DNA of 64,000 nt from JAHFPN01 sp963765745. GTDB taxonomy: Bacteria; Pseudomonadota; Alphaproteobacteria; Rhizobiales; Xanthobacteraceae. The stretch is from positions 1 through 64,000 of the forward strand of contig CAVXXM010000010.1 in assembly GCA_963765745.1 (NCBI GenBank). Direction: 5' to 3'. The notes under the pieces were generated by a model that was given only the letters and a program-made list of their open reading frames with translations, was not told where the DNA came from and did not search any database. The position numbers were made by a program, and so were the translations under genes. This document shows positions 46,733 to 56,304 of the stretch, in pieces (the stretch's first letter is position 1; each line of letters begins with the position of its first letter).

Positions 46733-47470
46733 ATGGCCAGGCACGATATTCGCCTCCCGCGCCTCTATCTGGAGGGCGTCCTCGCCCCCGGGGGCCAGCT
46801 CGCGCTCGGGCGTGGGCAAGAGAATTATCTGCGCAACGTGCTGCGGCTGCAGGACGGGGCGGAAACGCTGGTTTTCAACGGCCGGGATGGCGAATGGACG
46901 GCGCGCCTTGCCGGCGCGCGCGGCAAGGCGACGCTCACGCTCGCGAAACCAATGCGGCCACAGCCGGCCGGGTCGGATCTGCTGCTCGCCTTTGCTCCGC
47001 TCAAGCATGCCCGCCTCGACTATCTGGTGCAGAAGGCGGTCGAGATGGGGGTGGGGCTTGTGCAGCCGGTTCTCACGCAACATACGCAGGTCGCTCGTGT
47101 GAATATTGTGCGCATGCGTGCGAACGCGATCGAGGCGGCGGAACAATGCGGCATCCTCGCGCTCCCCAAGATCGAAGAGCCGGTTCCGTTGCTAGACTGG
47201 CTCGGGGTATTGCCGCCGGAGCGGGTGCTGGTCTTTTGCGACGAAGAGGCGGAGATCGCCGATCCGCTCGATGCGCTGGCGCGAGCGCCCGCGGGCCCGC
47301 TTGCAATATTGATCGGGCCCGAGGGCGGGTTCGCCGAAGCGGAGCGCAAAATACTGACTGGCCGCGTCAAGGTGGTGCGGCTTTCGCTCGGACCGCGCGT
47401 TCTGCGTGCCGATACGGCCGCAGTGGCGGTGTTAGCGCTCGTGCAAGTAGCGCGTGGTGACTGGCGCTGA
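46733..47470 (+). CDS. rsmE: 16S rRNA (uracil1498-N3)-methyltransferase RsmE
   Basis: A 245-aa SPOUT methyltransferase. The N-terminal PUA-like region is followed by the knot motifs LAILIGPEGGFAEAE and LSLGPRVLRADTAAV that bind SAM. It modifies U1498 of 16S rRNA. The gene order ubiA-rsmE-gshA is normal for the order. Confidence 0.95.
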   Translation: MARHDIRLPRLYLEGVLAPGGQLALGRGQENYLRNVLRLQDGAETLVFNGRDGEWTARLAGARGKATLTLAKPMRPQPAGSDLLLAFAPLKHARLDYLVQKAVEMGVGLVQPVLTQHTQVARVNIVRMRANAIEAAEQCGILALPKIEEPVPLLDWLGVLPPERVLVFCDEEAEIADPLDALARAPAGPLAILIGPEGGFAEAERKILTGRVKVVRLSLGPRVLRADTAAVAVLALVQVARGDWR

Positions 47471-47641
47471 TCCTGCGCAACTGATGTGCCGCACAGGGTA
47501 AAAACACTGCGCTACGCTTTCAGACCGTTAAATCGCTAGCGGGGCGCTCCCCACGTTTTGGTCTGCTTTCGAGGCACAGGGCCGGTTGGCTCCGCGGCGG
47601 TCGGAGGGTATCGTCCCGCCCCCTCCGGAGCACCCTCCCGA

Positions 47642-49012
47642 ATGGCCCGCGACCAAATCGACATGACGCCGATCGAGTCGCGCGACCAGCTCGTGCACTG
47701 GCTCGAGGAGGGCTGCAAGCCGCCGGAGCGTTTCCGCGTCGGCACCGAGCATGAGAAGCTGCCCTTCACGCTCACCCGGCACGAGCCGGTGCCCTATGCC
47801 GGCCCGCGCGGCATCCGCGCGGTGCTCGAAGGTATGCGCGACCTGCTCGGGTGGGACCCGATCATGGAGGGCGCGGCGATCATCGGCTTGCTCGACGTGA
47901 CCGGCGGCGGGGCGATCACGCTCGAGCCGGGCGGCCAGTTCGAGCTTTCGGGCGCGCCGGTCGAGACCGTGCATCAGACCTCGGCCGAATTGATCGCGCA
48001 CCTCGTGCAATTGCGCGAAGTGGCGACGCCGCTCGGCATCGGCTTTCTCGGCATCGGCATGAGCCCGAAATGGACGCGCGCCGAAACGCCGGTGATGCCC
48101 AAGGGTCGCTACAAGATCATGGCGAACTACATGCCCAAGGTCGGCAATCTCGGCCTCGACATGATGTTCCGCACCTGCACCGTGCAGGCCAATCTCGACT
48201 TCTCGACGGAAGCCGACATGGTGAAGAAGCTGCGCGTGGGGCTGGCGTTGCAGCCGGTAGCGACCGCGCTGTTCGCCAACTCGCCCTTCACCGAGGGCAA
48301 GCCCAACGGCTTCCTGTCGTTCCGCTCCGAAATCTGGCGCGACACCGATCCGGACCGTTCGGGCATGCTGCCCTGGGCCTTCGAGAGCGGCATGGGCTTC
48401 GAGCGCTGGGTCGATTACGCGCTCGACGTGCCGATGTATTTCGTCAAGCGCGGCGACCGCTATTTCGACGTCTCCGGCCAGTCGTTCCGCGATTTGCTTA
48501 CGGGCAAGCTCGCTTCGCTTCCGGGCGAGCGGGCGACGATCTCCGACTGGGCGAACCACCTGACGACGATTTTTCCCGAGGTGCGTCTGAAGCGCTATTT
48601 GGAGATGCGCGGCGCCGATGGCGGGCCCTGGGCCCGAATCTGTGCGCTGCCGGCGCTCTGGGTCGGGCTGATGTACGACCAGGTCGCGCTCGATGCGGCC
48701 TGGGACATGGTCAAGGGCTGGAGCGCCGAGGAGCGGCAATTCCTGCGCGATCAGGTGCCGAAACTCGGGCTGCGCGCGAAGCTCGGCAAGGACAATGTGC
48801 GCGATCTTGCGCGCGAGATGGTGGCGCTCGCACGGGACGGCCTGAAGCGGCGCGGCCGGCTCGACCGCAGCGGCCGCGACGAGAGCCATTTCTTGGCGCC
48901 GGTCGAGGAAACGGTCGAGCGCGGCGAGACGCCGGCCGAAGTACTGCTCAAGCACTTCAACGGCGAATGGAAGGGCTCGGTGGAGCCCGTGTTCACGGCA
49001 TTGGCCTATTGA
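47642..49012 (+). CDS. gshA: Glutamate-cysteine ligase (plant/alphaproteobacterial type)
   Basis: A 456-aa enzyme for the first step of glutathione synthesis, ATP-dependent joining of glutamate and cysteine. The family blocks FRVGTEHEKLPF, ITLEPGGQFELSGAP, GFLGIGMSPKW and TVQANLDF are present and the length is typical. The start ATG at 47642 gives the expected N-terminus; upstream codons in frame lack similarity. Confidence 0.95.
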   Translation: MARDQIDMTPIESRDQLVHWLEEGCKPPERFRVGTEHEKLPFTLTRHEPVPYAGPRGIRAVLEGMRDLLGWDPIMEGAAIIGLLDVTGGGAITLEPGGQFELSGAPVETVHQTSAELIAHLVQLREVATPLGIGFLGIGMSPKWTRAETPVMPKGRYKIMANYMPKVGNLGLDMMFRTCTVQANLDFSTEADMVKKLRVGLALQPVATALFANSPFTEGKPNGFLSFRSEIWRDTDPDRSGMLPWAFESGMGFERWVDYALDVPMYFVKRGDRYFDVSGQSFRDLLTGKLASLPGERATISDWANHLTTIFPEVRLKRYLEMRGADGGPWARICALPALWVGLMYDQVALDAAWDMVKGWSAEERQFLRDQVPKLGLRAKLGKDNVRDLAREMVALARDGLKRRGRLDRSGRDESHFLAPVEETVERGETPAEVLLKHFNGEWKGSVEPVFTALAY

Positions 49013-49936
49013 GCAATTCCTTGCAGACCGGACACCCGTGGCGCGCGGCCGTCGGCCCTGCCGAGCTCGCCTTGTTTGCTGACGGTGGTGGTCGTCTGGG
49101 GCACGAGCTGGCTGCCGCTCAGGCTCCAGCTCGGCGTGGTGGCGCCGGAGGTCTCGGGCGTATGGCGCTTCGCGATCGCGAGCGCGATCATGTTCGCCTG
49201 GGCCGGGCTCGCGGGCGAGCGCCTGCGCTTTCCGCTCTCCGATCATCTACGCTTCATGCTTCTCGGCGTCACCTTGTTCTCGCTGAATTTCCTCGGCGCC
49301 TACTACAGCGGCTTCTATCTCACCTCCGGCCTACTCGCGGTCGTGTTCTCGCTGGCGTCGGTGATCAACCCGCTGCTGGCAGCTGTGCTCGGACGCGGAG
49401 CGTTCGACTTGCGGGTGCTGCTCGGCGCCTTGCTCGGGGTGGCTGGAATCGCTCTCCTGTTCGGGCCGGAAATCGCCACGACGCACGCGAGCCAACAGAC
49501 GGCGCTGGGCCTAGCATTGGCGCTCGGGGCCACGGTCTCCTTCTGCATCGGCAACATGTTTTCCTCCGCGTACCAGCAGGGCGGTATGCCGGTCGTGCCG
49601 GCCAATGCCTGGGGCATGCTCTATGGAATGCTGCTGATGGCGCTGGTCGCGCTCGTGCGCGGGGAGCCGTTCATCGTGGAATGGAGCGCGCGCTACTTGC
49701 TTTCGATCGTATGGCTTGCGCTCGCGGGCACGGTGATCGGGTTCTTCGCCTACGTGACGCTGATCGGCCGGATCGGGCCCGGGCGGGCGAGCTATGCCAC
49801 CGTACTGATGCCGGTCGTGGCGCTCGTGCTATCGACCCTGTTCGAGCAGTATCAGTGGACGCTCGCGGCTGCGCTCGGCGTCGTGTTTGTGCTTGCGGGC
49901 AACGCGATCGTGCTCACGGCGCCACGGCGCACGTGA
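49009..49936 (+). CDS. EamA/DMT superfamily transporter, probably frameshifted near the start
   Basis: About ten membrane helices in two EamA repeats (VWGTSWLPLRLQLGVVAPEV; GVVFVLAGNAIVLTAP). The clean frame begins at a TTG at 49076, which cuts into helix 1. An in-frame extension in the neighbouring frame (WRAAVGPAELALFA) starts from a TTG overlapping the gshA stop. The 49009-49936 span is 3n+1, so one inserted base near 49075 is likely. It exports or imports a small metabolite. The substrate is unknown. Confidence 0.8.
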
Positions 49937-51790
49937 TCACCCCGAATATTCGCTCTCGCGGGTGATGACTTCCTCGGCGTCCGGGTTGAGCGGGCGCGCG
50001 GCCCGGCGCGGGCCGGTGAGCGGCTCGGGCTGCACGCGCGGACGGTGCAGCACGTCGAGACCGGCGGTAGGGCCGCCGGCGACCTGCAACGCGAGGCGGT
50101 CCTTGTCGCGCGTGCGCACGTCCTCGATCACGCTGTCCACGCGTCGCGGCGTCGACGCCGATCGCCGCGAGCGCGGCGCTGCCGAAGCTCGATGGCCGAT
50201 TCAATGGTTTCGCGAATCTCGTAGTCGACGCCCTTGCCGATCAGCTCGAGCGTATGTCGGCGATCGTAGGAGCGCACGAACAGCTTGGCGTAGGAGAACT
50301 GGCTCTTGACCAGATCGACGATCTTGTTGGCGACCTCGGGCTTTTCGACGCAGACGGCGATCAGGCGCGCGCGGCCGGCGCCGGCGGCGCGCAGCACATC
50401 GAGGCGGGTGCCGTCGCCGTAATAGATCTTGAAGCCGAAGCGGCTGGCGCTCTGGATCATCTCGACGTCGCCGTCGATGATGGTCACGTCCACGCCCTGC
50501 GCCAGGAAGAATTGCGAGACCACCTGGCCGAAGCGGCCGAAGCCGATGATCAGCACCGAGCCGCGGGCGTCGGAGAAGTCGTCGGGGGCGGGCTCGGCCT
50601 CCGCGATAGAGCCGCTTGATCAGCCGCTCGCTGAGCGCCGCAAGCGGCGGGCCGAACAGCATGGTCAGCGCGGCGAGCGCCGCGAGCAGGCTGGCTTGCG
50701 AGGCATTGAGCAGGCCGAGCGAGAGCCCGAGCGGGAACAGCACGAAGGCGAATTCGCCGGCCGGCGTCAGTACCGCACCGGCGCGCAGGGCGTCGGCGCG
50801 ATCCTCGCAGGTCGGGCGGAACAAGGCGCCGACGATCGCGGCCTTGACCGGCATCACCACGACGGCGGCGGCGAGCAGAAGCAGAAGGTTCTCGCGCACC
50901 ACCGCGAGATCGATCGACATGCCCACGCCCATGAAGAAGACCGCAAGCAGCAGCCCGCGGAACGGCTCGATGTCGGCTTCCAGCTCGTGGCGGTAGGTCG
51001 ATTCGGCGAGCATCACGCCGGCGAGGAATGCGCCGAGCGCCATGGAAAGGCCCGCCGCCTTCATGGCGAGCGCGGCGCCGAGGACCACGAGCAAAGCGCC
51101 CGCGGTCATCGCTTCGCGGGTGCCGGTGGCGGCGAGCGCGCGCAGGAACGGGTTCAAGAAGATAGCGGCCCGCGAGCACGATCGCGGCAATGGCGCCGGC
51201 GCCGATCAGGGTCGCGGTCGCGGCCTCGGCGAGACTGCGGCCATCATTGGCCTGGAACGGCGCGAGCAAGGGCAGCAGCGCCAGGAGCGGCACCACCGCC
51301 ATGTCCTGGAACAGGAGCACTGCGAAAGCGCGCTGGCCGTAAGTATCCTGCAATTGTCCGCGCTCTTCGAGGATCTGCAGCGCGATCGCGGTGGACGACA
51401 TGGCGAGCGCAAGGCCGGCCACGGCCGCGCCGCGCCAGTCGAGCCCGAAGGCCGGGATCGCCAGCGCGCCGAGGGCGAGCGCGGTGAGAAAAAGCTGTCC
51501 CGCGCCAAAGCCGAATATATCGCGCCGCAGGGCGAAGCAGCCGCGAGATTTTCAGCTCGAGGCCGATGAGGAACAGCAGCATGACCACGCCGAGCTCGGC
51601 GACGCCGATAATGGTGCCGGGATCGCGGAAGATCGAAAGCCCCCACGGGCCGATCGCGACGCCGGCGGCGAGATAGCCGACGATGGCCGAGAGGCCGAGC
51701 CGGCGGGCGAGCGGAGCGGTGACCACCGCCGCGGCCGAGGAGAACGAGAATCGGAAAAAGCGTGCCGATATCGGCGCCAAGGTGTTCCAT
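49937..51790 (-). CDS. CPA2 cation:proton antiporter with TrkA-N domain (KefB-like), multiply frameshifted
   Basis: An inner-membrane antiporter of about 618 aa. Helices from MEHLGADIGTLFPILVLL through LSAIVGYLAAGVAIGPWGLS and SSTAIALQILEERGQL are followed by an RCK/TrkA-N domain (LIIGFGRFGQVVSQFFLAQG). Six frame breaks are seen, near 51745, 51540, 51165, 50605, 50195 and 50140, yet the six pieces give a continuous family sequence and the span is exactly 3n. Six single-base insertions would do this. Probable function: glutathione-linked K+/H+ exchange. A real pseudogene cannot be excluded. Confidence 0.78.
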
Positions 51791-51801
51791 CGTTTTGTCT
51801 C

Positions 51802-52681
51802 TCACTCCGCCGCGGCGGCTTCGGATAGGTTGTCGAGGCCCTGCACGATATGAGCCGCAAGCGCGTCGGCGAGCGCGGAGGGCTCGTGGGCGTTGCGCAA
51901 GAGGCCGATGTCGATCGCGGGCAGTGCCGGAAATCCGTCCTGCTCGCCGATCACGCGCATGCCGGGGCGCAGCGCCGAATTCAGGGAACACGGACACCGC
52001 GAGGCCGGCGAGCACGGCGGCGCTGATCGCGCCGGCGTTCCAGCTTGTATAGAGGATACGGTGCGGGCGGCCGGCACCCTGCAGCTTCTCGATCGCGATC
52101 CGGCGCCAGGCGCAGGTCTGACGGCCGAGCGCGAGCGGCACGACCTCTTCGAGGTGAATCGCGCTGCGGGTCGATGTGACCCAGAGCAGGCGCTCGCGCC
52201 GGATGATGTCGCAATGCCGGTTGATCGATGAATGGGTGATGATGGCTAGATCGATGTCGCCGTTGTCGATGCGATCGACCAGGCTCACGGTCGGCTCGCA
52301 GACGATGGTGAGCTCGACGCCGGGATGCGAGCGCGCGAAGCGCGCCATGATCTCCGGCAGATACCGGTCGGCGTAGTCGTCGGGCACGCCCAGACGCGCG
52401 CTGCCGGTGAGGCCGGCGCCGGCGATCGATGTGAACGCCTCCACGTTCAGCTTCACGATGCGGCGCGCGTAGTCGAGCAGGCGTTCGCCGTCGTCGGTGA
52501 GCTTGGAGGCGCGGCCGTCGCGCTCGAAGATCGGCTTGCCGAGCCGCTCCTCGAGCCGCTTCATCTGCATGGAGACGGCGGACTGGGTCTTGTGCACGAC
52601 GTCGGCGGCGCGCGTGAAGCTGCCGGTCTCGGCGATGGCGATGAAGGTGCGAAGCTGGTCGATGTCGAGAAGCGCGGTCAT
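51802..52681 (-). CDS. LysR family transcriptional regulator, frameshifted
   Basis: A regulator of about 292 aa with an N-terminal helix-turn-helix (ALLDIDQLRTFIAIAETGSF; KTQSAVSMQMKRLEE) and an effector domain. The frame breaks near 51983: VSVFPE joins SALRPGMRVIGEQDGFPA in another frame. The span is 880 bases, 3n+1. It lies 11 bp upstream of the antiporter on the same strand and divergent from the DUF1127 gene. The target is unknown. Confidence 0.85.
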
Positions 52682-52875
52682 GGGAGAGCCCTGAGTCTGG
52701 AATCAAATCATTCGAGATGCTGATCGGTTAGATTAAAAACATTCGTTTCACTTATCAATCGCCAGGGTGCATAAAGACCCTGTCACGAACTCAAACCGAG
52801 GTGATTTCGGGTCGTGCGAGGCATCCCCTCGCGCGAGAAGACCCGTCTTTGCCAGCAATTACGAAGGAGCCCGCC

Positions 52876-53203
52876 ATGAGCTGCATCGCCGAGAGTCCCA
52901 AGGCCGTTCCCCAACCCTGGCTGCCGTCAACCGGCGCCATGCTCGGGTGGATCGCGCGTCGCGTAGGCGCGATCGGACGAGCGATCGCAGGCCGGCGCGT
53001 GCTCCGCGAACTCGCGTCCTTCGACGACCGCATGCTGCGGGACATCGGGCTGAGCCGCCACGACCTGCGTAGCGCAGTGGCTGAGCCGCTCTATCGCGAT
53101 CCGACCGTCGCTGCTTGCCGGACGTGTCGACGAGTCGCGGGACGGACGAAGCACTCGTGCCCGTCTCCCGCGGACGGCCCCGGTCAACGTGATCTCGTAC
53201 TGA
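52876..53203 (+). CDS. DUF1127 domain-containing small protein, probably frameshifted
   Basis: A small protein with a DUF1127 core (VLRELASFDDRMLRDIGLSR), an RNA-binding-type helix common in alphaproteobacteria. In the uncorrected frame it would run to 53343, through a strong terminator. Shifting near 53105 gives DPT-LLAGRVDESRDG and a stop at 53203, 54 bp before the terminator, with a 3n+1 span. GAAGGAG precedes the ATG. Family members are linked to phosphate or stress RNA control. Confidence 0.72.
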
Positions 53204-53257
53204 TCTCGAACTTCCACATTTTCGGCAGCCCTCCCCACTCCCCCAGCTGCCGATCCT

Positions 53258-53296
53258 GGCGCCCGCCGGTACACCCACGGCGGGCGCCTTTTCTTT
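53258..53296 (+). terminator. Rho-independent terminator after the DUF1127 gene
   Basis: A perfect 11-bp stem (GGCGCCCGCCG / CGGCGGGCGCC) with a 9-base loop, followed by TTTTCTTT. Its position supports ending the DUF1127 gene at 53203 rather than 53343. Confidence 0.9.
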
Positions 53297-53384
53297 GTGC
53301 GGTCATTTCGGGTGGCGTTGCGACGGATGCGGCTCGGCTATAGTGGCGATTGCCGCGCGCCGCGGCCTTCTCCTCCAGGTCGCG

Positions 53385-54575
53385 ATGTCCGAGCCGATTC
53401 CCCGCCTTCGCCTGATCGTGATCCTCGGCGCGCTCTCGGCGTTCGGTCCGTTGGCGACCGATATGTATCTGCCGGCGTTCCCTGCGCTGGCACGCGCGTT
53501 CTCGACCGACGCGGCTGCGGTGCAAGGAACACTCGCCACTTACTTCGTCGGTCTTGGACTCGGGCAGGCGATTTGGGGTCCGATCTCGGACCGATACGGA
53601 CGCAAGTCTTCGATGCTGTTCGGTCTCGCGTTGTTCGTCGCTGCCTCGGTTGCCTGTGCGCTGGCGACCTCGATCGAGAGCCTCTGGATTTTCCGTTTCG
53701 TCCAAGCGCTCGGCGGTAGTGTCGGCATGGTGCTCGGACGCGCGGCGGTGCGTGACGTCTACAAGGGCGCGGACGCCGCGCATTTCTACTCGCGGCTGCT
53801 GATCGTGCTCGGAATGGCGCCGGTCCTCGCGCCGTTTCTCGGCGGGCAGATTCTCGGCTTCTTCGGGTGGCGGTCGATCTTCTGGGCGCTCGGATTATTA
53901 GGGATTGCGTGCTTTCTCTCGGTCTGGCTGCAACTTCCCGAAACCTTGCCACCCGCCCGACGCGCGAGCGGCGGCCTCGGCGCCGTGCTCAAGGACTACG
54001 GAAAGCTCCTGCGCGACCGGCATTTTCTCGGCTTCACGTTGCCGTCGAACTTCGCTTTCGCCGGAATGTTCGCCTATATCGCCGGCTCGCCGTTCGTGTT
54101 CATCGAGCTGTTCGGTATCGCGCCGGATCGTTTCGGGCTGCTGTTCGGCTTCAACGCGATCGGCATCGTGCTGGTGTCGCAGCTCAATGCACATCTGGTG
54201 CACCGCTTCGGGCCGGCGCTCTTGTTGCGCGTCTCCTTGGTCGTCTATTTCGCGGCCGGGCTCGCGCTGCTCGTGGCGGCCCTGACACAAGCTGGGCTCG
54301 TCGCGGTCGCGGCGCCGCTGTTCTTCGCGGTAGCGACGATGGGGGTGGTGCCGCCGAACTCCATGGCGCTCGCGCTCGAGCCTTATCCGCGCGCCGCCGG
54401 CAGCGTGTCGGCGCTTTCCGGCGCGATGCAGTTCTCGGTCGGCGCGCCGATCGTGGCACTGCTTGGCGTGCTGCACGACGGCAGCGCACTGCCGATGGCT
54501 TATATCGTGGCTGGCTGCGGGCTCGTGGCGCTGGCGATCAATTTCGCATCCACGCGCGGTGCGAAGCCGGATTAG
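53385..54575 (+). CDS. Bcr/CflA family MFS drug efflux transporter
   Basis: A 396-aa transporter with 12 membrane helices. ATDMYLPAFPALARAF in helix 1, the motif-A loop PISDRYGRKSSMLFG and MAPVLAPFLGGQIL mark the Bcr/CflA branch, which exports bicyclomycin, sulfonamides or similar compounds by proton antiport. The ATG at 53385 fits the family N-terminus. Its stop overlaps the ialB stop on the other strand. Confidence 0.92.
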   Translation: MSEPIPRLRLIVILGALSAFGPLATDMYLPAFPALARAFSTDAAAVQGTLATYFVGLGLGQAIWGPISDRYGRKSSMLFGLALFVAASVACALATSIESLWIFRFVQALGGSVGMVLGRAAVRDVYKGADAAHFYSRLLIVLGMAPVLAPFLGGQILGFFGWRSIFWALGLLGIACFLSVWLQLPETLPPARRASGGLGAVLKDYGKLLRDRHFLGFTLPSNFAFAGMFAYIAGSPFVFIELFGIAPDRFGLLFGFNAIGIVLVSQLNAHLVHRFGPALLLRVSLVVYFAAGLALLVAALTQAGLVAVAAPLFFAVATMGVVPPNSMALALEPYPRAAGSVSALSGAMQFSVGAPIVALLGVLHDGSALPMAYIVAGCGLVALAINFASTRGAKPD

Positions 54576-55075
54576 GGCAGCTTGTCGAAGCCCTGGGTGA
54601 AGCCCGACAGGCTCACTGGAATCCCGATGCCTTCTTCGGGCGTCTGGAAGATGATGAAGGTCGCGATCTGGCCGCTCTTGAGCTGGCCGACAAGTTTCTC
54701 ATCCATGATGACTTCGGCGACGCAGCCATTGGGCAGGCAGCGCACGAAGCCCGCGCGGCCGACGTCGGCTTGGTCGATTTTGAGCCCCAGACCCGAAGGC
54801 AGCAGCACGCCCAAAGGCGCCAGCACGCGCATGAGGCGCGACTTTTGATCGGCGGTCTTGAGCACGATCACGGTGAGGCCGACGTTGGGCCGGTCCTCGG
54901 CGGTTACGCTCTGGATCAGCGCGCATTGCTCGGTCTGGGCGCCGGCGGGGGTGTCGCAGCGGATCTGCCAGTCGCCATGCACCGAGCGCACCACGCCCTG
55001 CGCTGCGGCCGGTGAGGCCGAGAAGGCCGCCGCGACGAGCGCGATTGCCAGACGCAACGAATAACACCGCATCAA
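54572..55075 (-). CDS. Invasion-associated locus B (IalB) family protein
   Basis: A 167-aa periplasmic protein with a signal peptide (AIALVAAAFSASPAAAQG). It has the IalB pattern: HGDWQIRCDTPAG with paired cysteines, CALIQ, GFVRCLPNGCVAEV and the C-terminal FQTPEEGIGIPVSLSGFTQG. The name comes from Bartonella invasion, but in free-living Rhizobiales it is a general envelope protein of unknown role. It is divergent from the cox operon. Confidence 0.92.
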   Translation of the reverse strand: MMRCYSLRLAIALVAAAFSASPAAAQGVVRSVHGDWQIRCDTPAGAQTEQCALIQSVTAEDRPNVGLTVIVLKTADQKSRLMRVLAPLGVLLPSGLGLKIDQADVGRAGFVRCLPNGCVAEVIMDEKLVGQLKSGQIATFIIFQTPEEGIGIPVSLSGFTQGFDKLP

Positions 55076-55394
55076 GTCACTCCGGGCGCAGGCGAATCAC
55101 GCTTGGCGTTCGCCAAGATCGGCTAGGCCGAACCGCCTACAATGCCGCCGCTCCATGTCAAGGACCGGGCGGGCGGCAATGAGGCGATTGGCGGTACATC
55201 TTATCCGTTATCCGACCAATTGCCGCATCATTGGCTGCTCCGTTGGCGTTGCGAGGCTTTGGGAAGTATGGTTCAAGGGCCTTCATCTGCGGCTTTACCG
55301 ACTTTCCGGGCGCGCGCCGGGACCATGGAATGGCTGCAGTAGGCCATGTCCCGAGCACCGGGCCATTGACGAATTGGAAGGGATAGCGGACGCG
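55076..55394. promoter_or_regulatory. Divergent ialB/coxB intergenic region with palindrome
   Basis: This 319-bp gap must hold promoters for ialB and the cox operon. A perfect dyad CTTGGCGTTCGCCAAG lies at 55102-55117, 27 bp upstream of the ialB start, and is a candidate operator. I could not pick -35/-10 boxes with confidence. Confidence 0.5.
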
Positions 55395-56264
55395 ATGATC
55401 GCTGGAATAGCGGCCCTGCGGGGACGGTTTTCTCGGATTGGAGCCGCCTTCGGCGTGCTCGCGGGCGCAATCGTCTTTGCCATGCCGGCCTTGGCCGGGA
55501 CCGGCCTGCCTACACCGTGGCAGATCGACTTTCAGACCCCGGTTACTCCGGTGATGGAAGCGATTTACTCGTTTCACGCGTTTCTCACCATCCTGTCGGC
55601 GGCGATCACCGTGTTCGTCATGGTGCTGCTCGGGATCTGCATCTTCCGTTTCAACGAGCGCGCCAATCCGGTCCCCTCGAAGACCACTCACCACACCGCG
55701 CTCGAAATCGTCTGGACCGTGATCCCCGCGATCATCTTGATCGTGATCTTCGTGCCCTCGCTGCGCATATTGTTCGAGCAGCTCGAAATTCCGAAGTCGG
55801 ATCTGACGGTGAAGGCCACCGGCACGGCGCAGTGGACCTGGACCTACAATTATCCCGACAACGGCGGCTTCAGCTTCGACAGCAACATGCTGCAGGACAA
55901 CGAGCGCAAATCCGGCCAGCCGCGCCTCTTGGCCGTCGACAACGAGATGGTCGTGCCGGTCAATAAGGTCGTGCGCGTGCAAGTCACCGCCGAAGGGATC
56001 ATCCACGCTTTTGCGATGCCTTCATTCGGCATCAAGATCGATGCGATCCCCGGCCGCCTGAACGAAACCTGGTTCAAGGCGACGCGCGAGGGCATCTTCT
56101 ACGGCCAGTGCTCCGAATTATGCGGCCGTAACCATGCCTTCATGCCGATCGCGATCCGGGTGGTGAGCGATCGGGAGTTCGCAGCCTGGGTCGAGGAAGC
56201 AAAGAAGAAATTCGCGGCGGCGCCGGATCCGGCAACCGTCGTCGTGGCCGAAGCGGCGCGCTGA
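55395..56264 (+). CDS. coxB: Cytochrome c oxidase subunit II
   Basis: A 289-aa aa3-oxidase subunit. It has a signal sequence (about 15-35), two membrane helices (FHAFLTILSAAITVFVMVLL; IVWTVIPAIILIVIFV) and a periplasmic cupredoxin domain. The CuA ligands are in CSELCGRNHAFM near 240, with upstream WTWTYNYP for electron entry. It accepts electrons from cytochrome c. It is first in the cox operon, 40 bp before coxA. The ATG at 55395 was chosen; the frame is open further upstream. Confidence 0.95.
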   Translation: MIAGIAALRGRFSRIGAAFGVLAGAIVFAMPALAGTGLPTPWQIDFQTPVTPVMEAIYSFHAFLTILSAAITVFVMVLLGICIFRFNERANPVPSKTTHHTALEIVWTVIPAIILIVIFVPSLRILFEQLEIPKSDLTVKATGTAQWTWTYNYPDNGGFSFDSNMLQDNERKSGQPRLLAVDNEMVVPVNKVVRVQVTAEGIIHAFAMPSFGIKIDAIPGRLNETWFKATREGIFYGQCSELCGRNHAFMPIAIRVVSDREFAAWVEEAKKKFAAAPDPATVVVAEAAR

Positions 56265-56304
56265 ACGCAGCGCGCACGAGCAGGATCGAGAACGAGGCAA
56301 GCTA

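Noticed and set aside
53204..53343. A long C-terminal extension of the DUF1127 protein to 53343.
   Set aside because: It would read through a perfect terminator hairpin and has no family similarity. The neighbouring frame gives a natural stop at 53203 and a 3n+1 span.
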